Below are positions 1-8,491 of a stretch of DNA of 64,000 bases, one piece after another. Positions within the stretch are counted from its first letter, which is position 1; every line of letters begins with the position of its first letter. The position numbers and the translations under genes are program-made. The notes under the pieces were generated by a model. It ran no database searches and was not told the DNA's origin. It was given only the letters and a program-made list of their open reading frames with translations. Source of the stretch: Pseudomonas piscis (GTDB lineage Bacteria; Pseudomonadota; Gammaproteobacteria; Pseudomonadales; Pseudomonadaceae); assembly GCF_009380155.1 (NCBI RefSeq), contig NZ_WHUV01000005.1:310001-374000 (forward strand), written 5' to 3'.

Positions 1-977
1 TCCCCATCTGGCAAGTGCTGCGCGGCGCAGTACCGGCGCTGCTGGCCGGCAACACCTACGTGCTCAAGCACGCGCCGAACGTCATGGGCAGCGCCTACCT
101 GCTGCTGGAAGCCATGCACAAGGCCGGCTTCCCCGAGGGGGTCTTCGAGCTGGTCAACGTCACCCCGGACGGCGTGTCCCGGGCCATCGCCGACCCACGC
201 ATCGCCGCCGTGACCCTGACCGGCAGCGTGCGCGCCGGCATCGCCATTGGTGCCCAGGCCGGTGCCGCACTGAAGAAATGCGTGCTGGAACTGGGCGGCT
301 CCGACCCCTTCATCGTGCTCGACGACGCCGACCTGGACGAAGCGGTCAAGGCCGCGGTGGTCGGCCGTTACCAGAATACCGGGCAGGTCTGCGCCGCCGC
401 CAAGCGCCTGATCATCGAGCAAGGCGTGGTGGAGGAGTTCACCCGGCGCTTCGTCGAGGCCACCCGCGCCCTGGTGATGGGCGACCCGCTAGCCGGCGAC
501 ACCTACATCGGCCCCATGGCCCGCTTCGACCTGCGCGACGAACTGCACCAGCAGGTCGAGGCGACCCTGGCCGAAGGCGCCAGCCTGTTGCTGGGCGGCG
601 TCAAGCCCGCAGGCGCGGGCAACTATTACCCGCCCACGGTGCTGGCCGGCGTCACCGACCAGATGACCTCGTTCAAAGAGGAGCTGTTCGGTCCGGTGGC
701 CTCGATCATCACCGCTCGCGACGCCCAACACGCCCTGGAACTGGCCAACGACAGCGAGTTCGGCCTGACCGCAACCCTGTTCACCGCCGACCTGGAGCGC
801 GCCCGGCAAATGACCGACGAACTGGAAACCGGTGGTGTGTTCATCAACGGCTATAGCGCCAGCGACCCGCGGGTGACTTTCGGCGGCGTGAAGAAAAGCG
901 GCTTCGGCCGTGAACTCTCGCACTTTGGCGTGCGTGAATTCTGCAACGCCCAGACCGTGTGGCTGGATCGGCGCTGA
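1..977 (+). CDS. sad: NAD(P)-dependent succinate-semialdehyde dehydrogenase, Sad/YneI type (5' truncated by window)
   Basis: Aldehyde dehydrogenase that oxidises succinate semialdehyde to succinate, cytosolic. The reading frame is open from base 3, so the gene begins left of the window; about 325 residues are visible of a family near 460. The general-base glutamate sits in ELGGSDPF (about base 290) and the catalytic cysteine in NTGQVCAAAK (codon at 390). The C-terminal half, including DLRDEL, NYYPPTVL, GVFINGY and KKSGFGRELSHFG, resembles E. coli Sad from memory. Downstream is a convergent hydrolase gene. Family assignment is firm; the exact substrate is inferred from that resemblance. Confidence 0.88.
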   Translation, partial: PIWQVLRGAVPALLAGNTYVLKHAPNVMGSAYLLLEAMHKAGFPEGVFELVNVTPDGVSRAIADPRIAAVTLTGSVRAGIAIGAQAGAALKKCVLELGGSDPFIVLDDADLDEAVKAAVVGRYQNTGQVCAAAKRLIIEQGVVEEFTRRFVEATRALVMGDPLAGDTYIGPMARFDLRDELHQQVEATLAEGASLLLGGVKPAGAGNYYPPTVLAGVTDQMTSFKEELFGPVASIITARDAQHALELANDSEFGLTATLFTADLERARQMTDELETGGVFINGYSASDPRVTFGGVKKSGFGRELSHFGVREFCNAQTVWLDRR

Positions 978-992
978 GCCCGCCGCTACATA

Positions 993-1019
993 GCCCGGCC
1001 GGCCCCACAAGGGCCGGGC
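993..1019. terminator. Candidate convergent hairpin between sad and hydrolase
   Basis: GCCCGGCC at 993-1000 can pair with GGCCGGGC at 1012-1019, in the 49-bp gap between two convergent genes. There is no T-run, so it is a weak intrinsic terminator at best. Confidence 0.35.
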
Positions 1020-1026
1020 CGCAGGC

Positions 1027-2709
1027 TCAGACCGTATCCAGCACGAAGTACAACACCAGGATCCCGAGGATCACCAGGCCTTCATGGTCATGGCTGAAGC
1101 CCCACCAGGCCCCATAGGTCGCCAGGCCGACCAACACCGCCAAGCCCAGGGCGAAACCGGACATCTTCAGGCGGAACCAGAACGAAGGCCGATGGCACAG
1201 GTCGGCGCCCGTGGGTTCCGGCAGCAGCGGATCGGTGGTGGCAGGAGCCAACAGGTACTCGACGATCTTCGGCTGGTTGGGACGCTGCAAGGGTTTGCCA
1301 TGATCCCCCTTGAACCACAGGGTCTGGGCCTGGGGCAGAGAGTTTTCGAGCTCGTCGAACCCATCGACGCCGCCGGTGCCGACATCGCGAAAACCGATCA
1401 GGTGCAGGCCCCTGCACAACCCGCCTACCGGCCAGTCCTCGGAACTGCACTGGTTCGCCACGGTACACACCTGGCGCGCCAGCATCCGCTGCCAGGGAAA
1501 CTCCCGGGGCAGGACGCTGCCGGCCAGGTACACCCGGTCGAACATCAGGGATGACACCTCCAGCAAGCTCGTCCCCAGGATGTAGGTGCCATTACTGTGG
1601 CCAATGAAATGGAATCTCACGTCCGGATTGCGCGCCACGTGGTAGCTGTAGCGGTCGAGGAACCAGGACAGGTTGCGCCGGCGAATCCAGGGCAAGGCGA
1701 ACTTGATCGCGGAAAACCAGCCATAGGTAGAACGATCCACCAGCACCGCCGGCTCTCTTTGGGCAACCGCGCAGCTTGCCCCGGCGGCTGGCGGCGAGCC
1801 GTCCTGATCGGCCTTGCAGCGTTGCTCGATGGCCTCGGCCAGGTCGGTGACCCAGCCGGCGTTACCGTCGCGGATACCATGCAGCACGAACACCACGCGT
1901 CCTGGCCCGCTGGCCTCCGCCTCCTCTGCCTGGCTGGGGTCATGTGCCAGGGGGTCGGGGTTCTGGAAGACCGCCAGGATCTGGGTGAAGCCGGCGGCGC
2001 CAGGGGGCGCCGCCGGATCGAACAGGTTGCTGTGGTCAGCCCCGGCGATAGTCAGCGTATAGGAGTTGGCGAACGCCTCGGTGTCACGAACGTCCTCGCG
2101 GGCCACCACGCCATCGATATCCCCGAGGAACTGCACCACGAAAGGCCGGTGCTCATCGCCCCGCTCATGGAAATGACGCATCCAGGACAGGCGCAGGTCA
2201 GTTACGAAGAACGAGCCCTTTTCCAGTTCCATCAACCAGCCCAGGCTGAACCAGGACGGCGGCTTGAGCAGCAACCACTGCAGCGAGACCAGCTTCATCA
2301 ACGCCAGCCCCAGGGCCCAGCTGGCGGTGGCATAGGGGCGAAACCCGCGATTGATGGAGGCGAACAACAGTACCGACTCGACCTTTTCCCACCACCCATG
2401 CTTCTGCGGATAATCCGGGTAGGCACCTGCCGCCAGCAGGTAGGCGTCGCGCACGATCATGCCGCCGGCGCTGTGCCCGACCAGGATGATCCGCGGGTAT
2501 GCCTTGGCCAACCGCTCGATCTGCTCCAGCAGCTGGTTGCTCAGGTCACGCACCCGGGCCTTGCGGAAGATGTTTCCCGGCCCCCGGGTATCGTGGTAAT
2601 GCCAATCTCCGGTGATGCCGTGCTCCTGCAACCGGGCCTCGAGTCGCTTCCAGCCGCCATGATGATTGCCAAGGCCACCAACCACGATGATGAGCGGGTG
2701 TTCATGCAT
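1027..2709 (-). CDS. Tandem alpha/beta-hydrolase protein with C-terminal membrane anchor
   Basis: Protein of 560 aa with two consecutive alpha/beta-hydrolase modules. The first has GHSAG at residues 78-82 with a possible Asp near 199 and His near 226. The second has an HGIRDGN oxyanion-type loop near 277 and GHSNG at 370-374. A pair of hydrophobic helices ends the protein (about 515-555). A longer open frame exists, but ATG at 2709 is preceded by GGGAGA at good spacing and starts directly with the first beta strand (PLIIVVGG). Substrate unknown; an esterase or lipase acting at the inner membrane is an inference. It is monocistronic, convergent with sad. Confidence 0.75.
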   Translation of the reverse strand: MHEHPLIIVVGGLGNHHGGWKRLEARLQEHGITGDWHYHDTRGPGNIFRKARVRDLSNQLLEQIERLAKAYPRIILVGHSAGGMIVRDAYLLAAGAYPDYPQKHGWWEKVESVLLFASINRGFRPYATASWALGLALMKLVSLQWLLLKPPSWFSLGWLMELEKGSFFVTDLRLSWMRHFHERGDEHRPFVVQFLGDIDGVVAREDVRDTEAFANSYTLTIAGADHSNLFDPAAPPGAAGFTQILAVFQNPDPLAHDPSQAEEAEASGPGRVVFVLHGIRDGNAGWVTDLAEAIEQRCKADQDGSPPAAGASCAVAQREPAVLVDRSTYGWFSAIKFALPWIRRRNLSWFLDRYSYHVARNPDVRFHFIGHSNGTYILGTSLLEVSSLMFDRVYLAGSVLPREFPWQRMLARQVCTVANQCSSEDWPVGGLCRGLHLIGFRDVGTGGVDGFDELENSLPQAQTLWFKGDHGKPLQRPNQPKIVEYLLAPATTDPLLPEPTGADLCHRPSFWFRLKMSGFALGLAVLVGLATYGAWWGFSHDHEGLVILGILVLYFVLDTV

Positions 2710-3061
2710 GGAATGTCTCCCTGAAAGCAGCAGCCAGTCATAGCGTTGCGCCACCCTAGGTATAGGTGGTTTTCCGCAAACCGCTACCGGTGTTTCGCCA
2801 GGTCCTGGGAGCTCGGCCCTGGGAAGCTTGCGCTTCGGGCTGGCCTGTTTCGACCCAAGCGTGGATGGAACGATTGGGGCTGAACGGGCTGCGATATGTA
2901 CCTGAACGCTAGGCAGGTGGTCAGGACCAGCCCCGGTGTTGGGGCTCGATGATTGCCTACTGCTTGCCCAGCACAATCAGCACTTCTTTCAGAATTTTCC
3001 TGAAGCCACCCCGCCCATGGCCTTTTTATGATGCGATTTTTTAACCGCTCGGAAATACGCT
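2710..3061. other. Intergenic region, 352 bp, divergent promoters expected
   Basis: This lies between the minus-strand tandem hydrolase and the plus-strand Arc-like gene. The long open frame running back through it from the hydrolase lacks a ribosome binding site and has biased shadow-like composition. The last 60 bp become AT-rich (TTTTTTAACC near 3037), consistent with a promoter for the Arc-like gene. I see no repeat, RNA gene or terminator. Confidence 0.5.
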
Positions 3062-3310
3062 ATGCGCGCACAGGTCCAGAAATTCATCGTCCGTCTTCCC
3101 GATGACTTGCATGCGCAGGTCAAGCGCGTCGCCAGGCAGGAAAACCGCAGCATGAACCACGAAATCGTCGACCGCCTGGAGAAGTCCCTGGCCAACGACG
3201 ATGCCCGCAACATAGACGACAAGCTGGTGGCCCTGCTGCTGCGCCGGGTCGAGTTCCTGGAAAGACAGATCGAAACCCTGCAGAAGGCCAGCGAGGAGTC
3301 CAAGCGCTGA
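3062..3310 (+). CDS. Arc-family ribbon-helix-helix DNA-binding protein
   Basis: Small protein of 82 aa. Residues 6-12 (QKFIVRL) match the DNA-contacting beta strand of Arc/MetJ-type repressors, followed by helix A (DDLHAQVKRVARQE) and helix B beginning SMNHEIVDRLEKSL. The rest (about 52-80) is a leucine- and glutamate-rich segment predicted to form a short coiled coil, possibly for dimer or tetramer assembly. It stands alone on the chromosome, outside any visible prophage. Targets are unknown; autoregulation or control of the TonB receptor gene downstream is only a guess. Confidence 0.8.
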   Translation: MRAQVQKFIVRLPDDLHAQVKRVARQENRSMNHEIVDRLEKSLANDDARNIDDKLVALLLRRVEFLERQIETLQKASEESKR

Positions 3311-3369
3311 CCCCACCCTCGTCGGTGACAATCACCGCTCTGTCGCCCTGCTTCATCGCCTCTTCCGCC

Positions 3370-3397
3370 TTTACCCCATCACCGCACCTTGTATGAT
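3370..3397 (+). promoter_or_regulatory. Candidate sigma70 promoter for the TonB receptor gene
   Basis: TTTACC at 3370-3375 and TATGAT at 3392-3397 are separated by 16 bp, upstream of the receptor start at 3544. No recognisable 19-bp Fur box was found in the interval. Confidence 0.4.
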
Positions 3398-3543
3398 GGC
3401 GCCAGCCCGAAAACCGCGCACCGATCGTCGCCCAAACCGACTCGCCAGCCTGCGGTTTCCCCTGCCCGCACAGCTCACCGAACACCAGCTCCAGGAATGC
3501 CCTGGCGCCTGCCACGGAACAGGCTGGCCCTCAAGGAACGCCC

Positions 3544-5736
3544 ATGAACCGCATCCACCCGACCGCCCCAGCGCCAGCGCGCACCGCCGGGCACACCCTC
3601 AATCGCCTGACCCTCGGCCTGTTGCTGGCCGCCAGCACCAGCGCTGCAGGTGCTGCCACCGAACTACCGACCCAGACTGTCAGCGCTACCCAGGCCTACG
3701 GCTACCGCAGCGACAGTGCCTCGGTGGGCAGCTTCGACGAAGCGCCGCTGCTGGACACTCCGGCATCCATCAGCGTGATCAACGAGGACATGATCAAGGA
3801 CCAGCAGGCACGGCTGCTCAGCGAAGTGCTGCGTAACGATGCCTCGGTAGGCCAGAGCTACGCACCGGTGGGCTACTACGAGAACTTCGAGGTACGTGGC
3901 TTTGCCCTGAATGCCGCCAGCAGCTACAAGATCAACGGCCGCACCATCACTGGCGAGCAGAACGTGGCCCTGGAAAACAAGCAGCGGGTGGAGTTGCTCA
4001 AGGGCCTGTCCGGCCTGCAGAGCGGCGTCAGCGAACCCGGCGGGCTGATCAACTACGTGACCAAACGACCCACGGATATTCGCTCGGTCACCGTCTCCAC
4101 CGACGATCGCGGCAGCGGCTACCTGGCCACCGATGTCGGCGGCTGGTTCGGCAGCGAGCAGCAGTTCGGCCTGCGGGCCAACCTGGCCCACGAAGACCTG
4201 CATTCCTATGTCGAACACGCCAACGGCCAACGGGATTTCGCCTCACTGGCCTTCGACTGGAACATCAGCCCCAATGCCCTGCTGCAACTGGACATCGAAT
4301 ACCAGAACAAGGAGCAGCGCTCGGCCCCTGGCTACCAGCTGCTGGGCGGGTCGGCGCTGCCGCACCACGCCTCGCCGAAGAAGCTGCTGGCCCACCAGAG
4401 CGGCTCGAAACCGGTGACCAACGAATCGCTGAACATCAGCGGCAACTTCGAGTACCGCTTCAACGACGACTGGAAAGGCAACTTGAGCGCCTCGCGTAGC
4501 CGGGTGGTGATCGATGACTACAGCTCGTTTGCGTGGGGGTGCTACAAATCCACCAGTTGCTCTGATATCGCAGTGCCTAATTTTTTCAGCCCGGAAGGCA
4601 ACTACGATATCTACGATTTCCGTAGCCCCGACGACACCCGTCGCAACGATGAAATCCAGGCAGTGCTCAATGGTCGTTTCGATGCAGGAGGACTGGGGCA
4701 TGAGCTGAGCCTGGGCACCAGCGCGTTCCGCCGAGTGGTAGATCGACGTGAACCTATCAACGAATCGTTCGACAGCGGCAATATCAATAGCGAACCCGAT
4801 ACCCTCCGCCGCTACGCTGGGGCCCTCAACGACTCCCACAAACGCCTGGACAGTCGCCAGTACGGCCTGTTCTTCAGCGACCGCATCAGTTTCAACGAGC
4901 AATGGCAGACCGTTCTGGGTGGGCGTGAAGTGCGCCTGGATGAAGAAAGCTTCGACACCAATGGCATGCGTGAACGCCATACCCAGCGCTACATGTTCCT
5001 GCCCCAGGCGGCGCTGATCTACAAGCCGGTGGCCAACCTGTCGCTCTACACCCAGTACGGCAAGGGCCTGTCCCTGGGCGGGCAAGCCCCCTGGTACGCC
5101 AGAACCGATGGTGGTGGCAGCACCCTAGCCCCCACCGTATCGCGGCAGATCGAGACCGGGGTCAAGTACGACTGGCAGCGCATGAGCTTCACCGCCGCGT
5201 TGTTCCAGATGCGCCAGGCCTACCAGTACGCGCGCCCGGACGGCGATGGCCAGTTCACCTATATCCAGCAAGGTCAGCAAAAGAACACCGGTCTGGAACT
5301 CTCGGCCAATGGCTGGGCCACCCAGCGCTTGCAGATCGCCGCCAGCGTCGCGGCGATTCGCGCGCGGGTCGAAGGCACCGGCACCCCGGCCTACGAAGGC
5401 CATCAGGCCCTCAACGTGCCGCGCCTGCGGGCCAGCCTCCAGGGCGACTACGCCCTGCCCTGGCTCGACGGCCTGGCCCTGCTGGGCGGGATGCAATACA
5501 GCGCCAGCAAGTACGCCGACCGCACGGGCAACGTCAGCGCCGGCAGCTACGCGATCTTCAACATCGGCAGCCGCTACAGCACCCGCATCGATGGTTACGA
5601 CACGGTGTTCCGCCTGACCGTGGACAACCTGTTCGACAAGCGCTACTGGCGTGACGTCGGCGAGTACCTGGGCGACGACTACCTGTTCCAGGGCGCACCG
5701 CTGAGCGCACGCCTGAGCGCCTCGATCAACTTCTGA
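3544..5736 (+). CDS. TonB-dependent siderophore receptor
   Basis: Outer-membrane gated transporter of 730 aa. It has a signal peptide of about 38 residues ending in an Ala-rich cleavage region and a possible TonB box near TQTVSAT. The plug domain follows (LLDTPASISVINEDMIKDQQ, GLSGLQSGVSEPGGLINYVTKRP), then a 22-strand barrel ending in the terminal phenylalanine of SASINF. There is no N-terminal FecA-type signalling domain, and no adjacent sigma factor/anti-sigma genes, so surface signalling is unlikely. A cysteine pair (GCYKSTSC, about residue 335) probably lies in an extracellular loop. AAGGAA precedes the ATG. The ligand cannot be named; no biosynthesis genes are nearby, suggesting uptake of a foreign siderophore. 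Confidence 0.9.
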   Translation: MNRIHPTAPAPARTAGHTLNRLTLGLLLAASTSAAGAATELPTQTVSATQAYGYRSDSASVGSFDEAPLLDTPASISVINEDMIKDQQARLLSEVLRNDASVGQSYAPVGYYENFEVRGFALNAASSYKINGRTITGEQNVALENKQRVELLKGLSGLQSGVSEPGGLINYVTKRPTDIRSVTVSTDDRGSGYLATDVGGWFGSEQQFGLRANLAHEDLHSYVEHANGQRDFASLAFDWNISPNALLQLDIEYQNKEQRSAPGYQLLGGSALPHHASPKKLLAHQSGSKPVTNESLNISGNFEYRFNDDWKGNLSASRSRVVIDDYSSFAWGCYKSTSCSDIAVPNFFSPEGNYDIYDFRSPDDTRRNDEIQAVLNGRFDAGGLGHELSLGTSAFRRVVDRREPINESFDSGNINSEPDTLRRYAGALNDSHKRLDSRQYGLFFSDRISFNEQWQTVLGGREVRLDEESFDTNGMRERHTQRYMFLPQAALIYKPVANLSLYTQYGKGLSLGGQAPWYARTDGGGSTLAPTVSRQIETGVKYDWQRMSFTAALFQMRQAYQYARPDGDGQFTYIQQGQQKNTGLELSANGWATQRLQIAASVAAIRARVEGTGTPAYEGHQALNVPRLRASLQGDYALPWLDGLALLGGMQYSASKYADRTGNVSAGSYAIFNIGSRYSTRIDGYDTVFRLTVDNLFDKRYWRDVGEYLGDDYLFQGAPLSARLSASINF

Positions 5737-6046
5737 CCCCGCGCCTCGTCCCAAAGCCTGCGGCAGCGGCCACACAAAACACCTGTAGCCGCTGCCAAGC
5801 CCGCGAGGCTGCGACCGGGCGCGCAGCGCCCGCAAACCCTGGCGACACGATTTACCGGCCCCGCGCCTCGTCCCGAGGCGTGCGCAGCCTGCGCCAGCGC
5901 CTACACGAAGCCTTGGCCGCCATCTGCCCTCGCGATAAGGCCATCTCCAATCTGCATGACCGATGCCTCGTTCATGCAGTTAGGATATGGGCAACTCCCC
6001 ACCCTGGCCCGGCCAGCGGTGCGCACAATAAACCGGAGATCGCCCG
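5737..6046. other. Intergenic region with REP-like and direct repeats
   Basis: This 310-bp gap holds the REP-like pair described separately. It also holds a direct repeat of 16 bp (CCCCGCGCCTCGTCCC) at 5737-5752 and 5859-5874, with the REP pair between the two copies. The final 100 bp probably contain the promoter of the flavoenzyme gene. No gene is supported here. Confidence 0.55.
5762..5833. repeat. Inverted pair of Pseudomonas REP-like sequences
   Basis: GGCAGCGGC at 5762-5770 is the perfect inverse of GCCGCTGCC at 5788-5796. The second copy continues with the GAGGCTGCGACCGGGC-type REP body and a GC hairpin to 5833. This resembles the common Pseudomonas intergenic REP family; a related copy lies at 26546-26595. 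Confidence 0.6.
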
Positions 6047-7471
6047 ATGCTGCCCCCTGCCTTCGCTACCCCCGACGTCCCGCCGCTGCCCGCCGCCCTG
6101 GTGGACGAACTCACCAACCTCTTGGGCTCGCGCCTGAGCCTTGCCGCCAGCGTGCGCGAACACCACGGCCAGGACATCTCGGCGCTGGATCCCATGCCGC
6201 CCCAGGCCGTGGCCTTCGTCAATCATCTCGACGAAATCATCGCCGTGCAGCAGGCCTGCCACCGCCATCGGGTGCCGATCATTCCCTACGGCAGCGGCAG
6301 CTCCCTGGAAGGTTGGGTCCATGCCCTGCATGGCGGGGTCTGCATCGACCTGTCGGGCATGAACCAGATCCTCGAGATCCGCGTCGACGACATGGACGCC
6401 ACCGTGCAACCGGGGGTGACTCGCAAGCAGCTCAACGCCGCGCTGCACGGCACCGGCTTGTTCTTCCCCATCGACCCTGGTGCCGACGCCTCCCTGGGCG
6501 GCATGGCGGCAACCCGCGCCTCAGGCACCAACGCCGTGCGCTACGGCACCATGCGCGAAAACGTCCTGGCCCTGAACGCGGTGCTGGCCGATGGTCGGGT
6601 CCTGCAAGCCGGCGGCCGGGCGCGTAAATCCTCTTCGGGTTATGACCTCACCCACCTGCTGGTGGGCTCCGGCGGCACCCTGGCCACGGTGGCCGAACTG
6701 ACGGTGAAACTGCACCCGATCCCCGAAGCGATTTGCGCCGCGATATGCAACTTCCCCAGCGTCGACCAAGCAGTGCGCACGGTGATCCAGGCCATCCAGC
6801 TGGGGGTGCCGATCGCCCGCATCGAACTGATCGACGCCCTCACCGTGCGCGCCCTGAATGCCTACAGCAAAACCCAATTGAACGAGGCACCGGGGCTGTT
6901 CTTCGAACTGCATGGCTCGCAGTCCTCGGTCAAGGAACAGGTGGAGACCATCCGCCTGCTGGCCGACGAACACGGCGGCCAGGATTTCGAGTGGGCGGTG
7001 CACCCGGAAGACCGCAGCCGCCTGTGGCAGGCCCGGCACGACGGCTATTTCGCCGCCCTGGCCCTGCGCCCCGGCTGTCGCGCCCTGACCACCGACGCCG
7101 TGGTGCCGATCTCGCGCCTGGCCGAATGCATCGAGGCCACCGCTGCCGACCTGCGAGAACAAGAGTTGTTGGCGCCGATCTTCGGCCATGTCGGTGACGG
7201 CAATTTCCATGCGGTGATCCTGGTGGATCCAGACAGCCCCGACGAACTGCAACGGGCCGAGGCCGTGGCCCAGCGCCTTGCGCAAAGGGCCATCGCCATG
7301 CAGGGCTCCTGCACTGGCGAGCACGGAGTCGGGCTGACCAAGCAAGGCTTCATGGGCCTGGAACACGGGCAACACGCCATGGACGCCATGGCGGCGATCA
7401 AGGCCGCCCTCGATCCGCTGCAACTGATGAACCCGGGCAAGATCTTCCCCCGGGGCCCCGTGGCCAACTAG
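6047..7471 (+). CDS. FAD-binding oxidoreductase, D-lactate dehydrogenase (cytochrome)/GlcD-like
   Basis: Flavoprotein of 474 aa of the vanillyl-alcohol oxidase (PCMH) fold. The FAD-binding domain shows PYGSGSSLEGW (about residues 84-94) and DPGADASLGGMAA. The C-terminal FAD-linked oxidase domain shows GHVGDGNFHAV, TGEHGVGLTKQGFM and the closing LMNPGKIFP signature. Such enzymes oxidise D-lactate or another 2-hydroxy acid and pass electrons to the respiratory chain. GGAGA lies 7 bp before the ATG. A LysR gene follows 23 bp later and then an anion-type MFS transporter, so the three probably import and oxidise one hydroxy acid. D-lactate versus glycolate or a longer hydroxy acid cannot be decided here. 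Confidence 0.83.
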   Translation: MLPPAFATPDVPPLPAALVDELTNLLGSRLSLAASVREHHGQDISALDPMPPQAVAFVNHLDEIIAVQQACHRHRVPIIPYGSGSSLEGWVHALHGGVCIDLSGMNQILEIRVDDMDATVQPGVTRKQLNAALHGTGLFFPIDPGADASLGGMAATRASGTNAVRYGTMRENVLALNAVLADGRVLQAGGRARKSSSGYDLTHLLVGSGGTLATVAELTVKLHPIPEAICAAICNFPSVDQAVRTVIQAIQLGVPIARIELIDALTVRALNAYSKTQLNEAPGLFFELHGSQSSVKEQVETIRLLADEHGGQDFEWAVHPEDRSRLWQARHDGYFAALALRPGCRALTTDAVVPISRLAECIEATAADLREQELLAPIFGHVGDGNFHAVILVDPDSPDELQRAEAVAQRLAQRAIAMQGSCTGEHGVGLTKQGFMGLEHGQHAMDAMAAIKAALDPLQLMNPGKIFPRGPVAN

Positions 7472-7494
7472 GGCCTGGCCCGCAAGGAGCTGCG

Positions 7495-8442
7495 ATGGAA
7501 ATCCGCCAGCTGAAGTACTTCGTCGCCGTGGTCGATGCCGGCAGCCTGTCCCGGGCCGCACGGGAAGTGCACGTGGCGCAATCGGCCCTGAGCAAGCAGA
7601 TGGCGGCCCTGGAGGCCGACCTCGGCGTGCAGCTGTTCCAGCGCAGCAACAGCGGCATCAGCGTCAATGAGTCCGGCAGGCTGTTCTACGAACATGTCCA
7701 GGGCCTGCTCAAGCACCTGCGCGCTGCCCGTGCGGCCATCAGCAGCGAGCCCGGAGCGCTCACCGGCAGCATCGTCGTGGCCCTGCCCCAGAGCGTGGCC
7801 AGCATCGTCGCCCTGCCGCTGATCCAGGCCGTGGCCCGGCGCCATCCCAAGGTCGAGCTGCAACTGAACGAAGAACTCACCGGCAACCTGGTGGAGCAAC
7901 TGGTCCGGGGCCGGGTCGACATCGCCCTGTTCAGTCCCTTCGGCCTGCCCCCGCAGGTGCGCTTCAGCCCGCTGCTCGAAGAGGACTTCTACCTGATCCA
8001 TCGCGCCGACGATCCCCATGCCCCGCCATCCGGGGCCGTGACCCTGGCCCAGGCCGTGGCCCGGCCGCTGGTGTTTCCCAGCCGCGCCCACAGCCACAGC
8101 ACCCGGGCCTGCGTCGACCAGGCCCTGGAGCGCTTGCAGCTACCGCCCGCCACGGTGGCCATGGAGGTCAACTCGGTGCACATCCTCAAGAGCGCGGTGG
8201 AGGCCGGCGTCGGCCCCAGCATCATGCCGCTGAACCTGGCCCTGCGCGAAGTCGCCGAAGGCCGGCTGGTGGCCCATGCCATCAGCCCCAGGGAGGTGTT
8301 TCGAACCCTGGGCATCTGCGTCTGCGCCGCCCTGCCCGAGAGCAACCTGCGCAGCACCATCGCCGACCTGATTGCGCAGTTGGTCCGCGACATGTGTCGA
8401 TCCGGCGAATGGCCGGCCACCCGCCTGCTGCCCGAACCCTGA
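7495..8442 (+). CDS. LysR-family transcriptional regulator
   Basis: Regulator of 315 aa. The N-terminal winged helix-turn-helix (residues 1-60) is typical: MEIRQLKYFVAVVDAGSLSRAAREVHVAQSALS in two stretches, then LEADLGVQLFQR. A periplasmic-binding-protein-like effector domain follows (about 90-300). The ATG is preceded by AAGGAG. It is co-directional with the flavoenzyme upstream and the MFS gene 49 bp downstream, unlike the usual divergent LysR arrangement. It may therefore control the shared promoter upstream of 6047. The N-terminal region is of the Nac/CynR-like type that often ends with a basic, proline-rich tail. The inducer is unknown. Confidence 0.88.
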   Translation: MEIRQLKYFVAVVDAGSLSRAAREVHVAQSALSKQMAALEADLGVQLFQRSNSGISVNESGRLFYEHVQGLLKHLRAARAAISSEPGALTGSIVVALPQSVASIVALPLIQAVARRHPKVELQLNEELTGNLVEQLVRGRVDIALFSPFGLPPQVRFSPLLEEDFYLIHRADDPHAPPSGAVTLAQAVARPLVFPSRAHSHSTRACVDQALERLQLPPATVAMEVNSVHILKSAVEAGVGPSIMPLNLALREVAEGRLVAHAISPREVFRTLGICVCAALPESNLRSTIADLIAQLVRDMCRSGEWPATRLLPEP

Positions 8443-8491
8443 GGCACGTTTTTCATCAGCCGCTCACACAACAAAAATAAAGAGGCCCACC

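Noticed and set aside
2710..2976. N-terminal extension of the tandem hydrolase
   Set aside because: The downstream ATG has a good ribosome site and begins at the fold; the extension has no domain.
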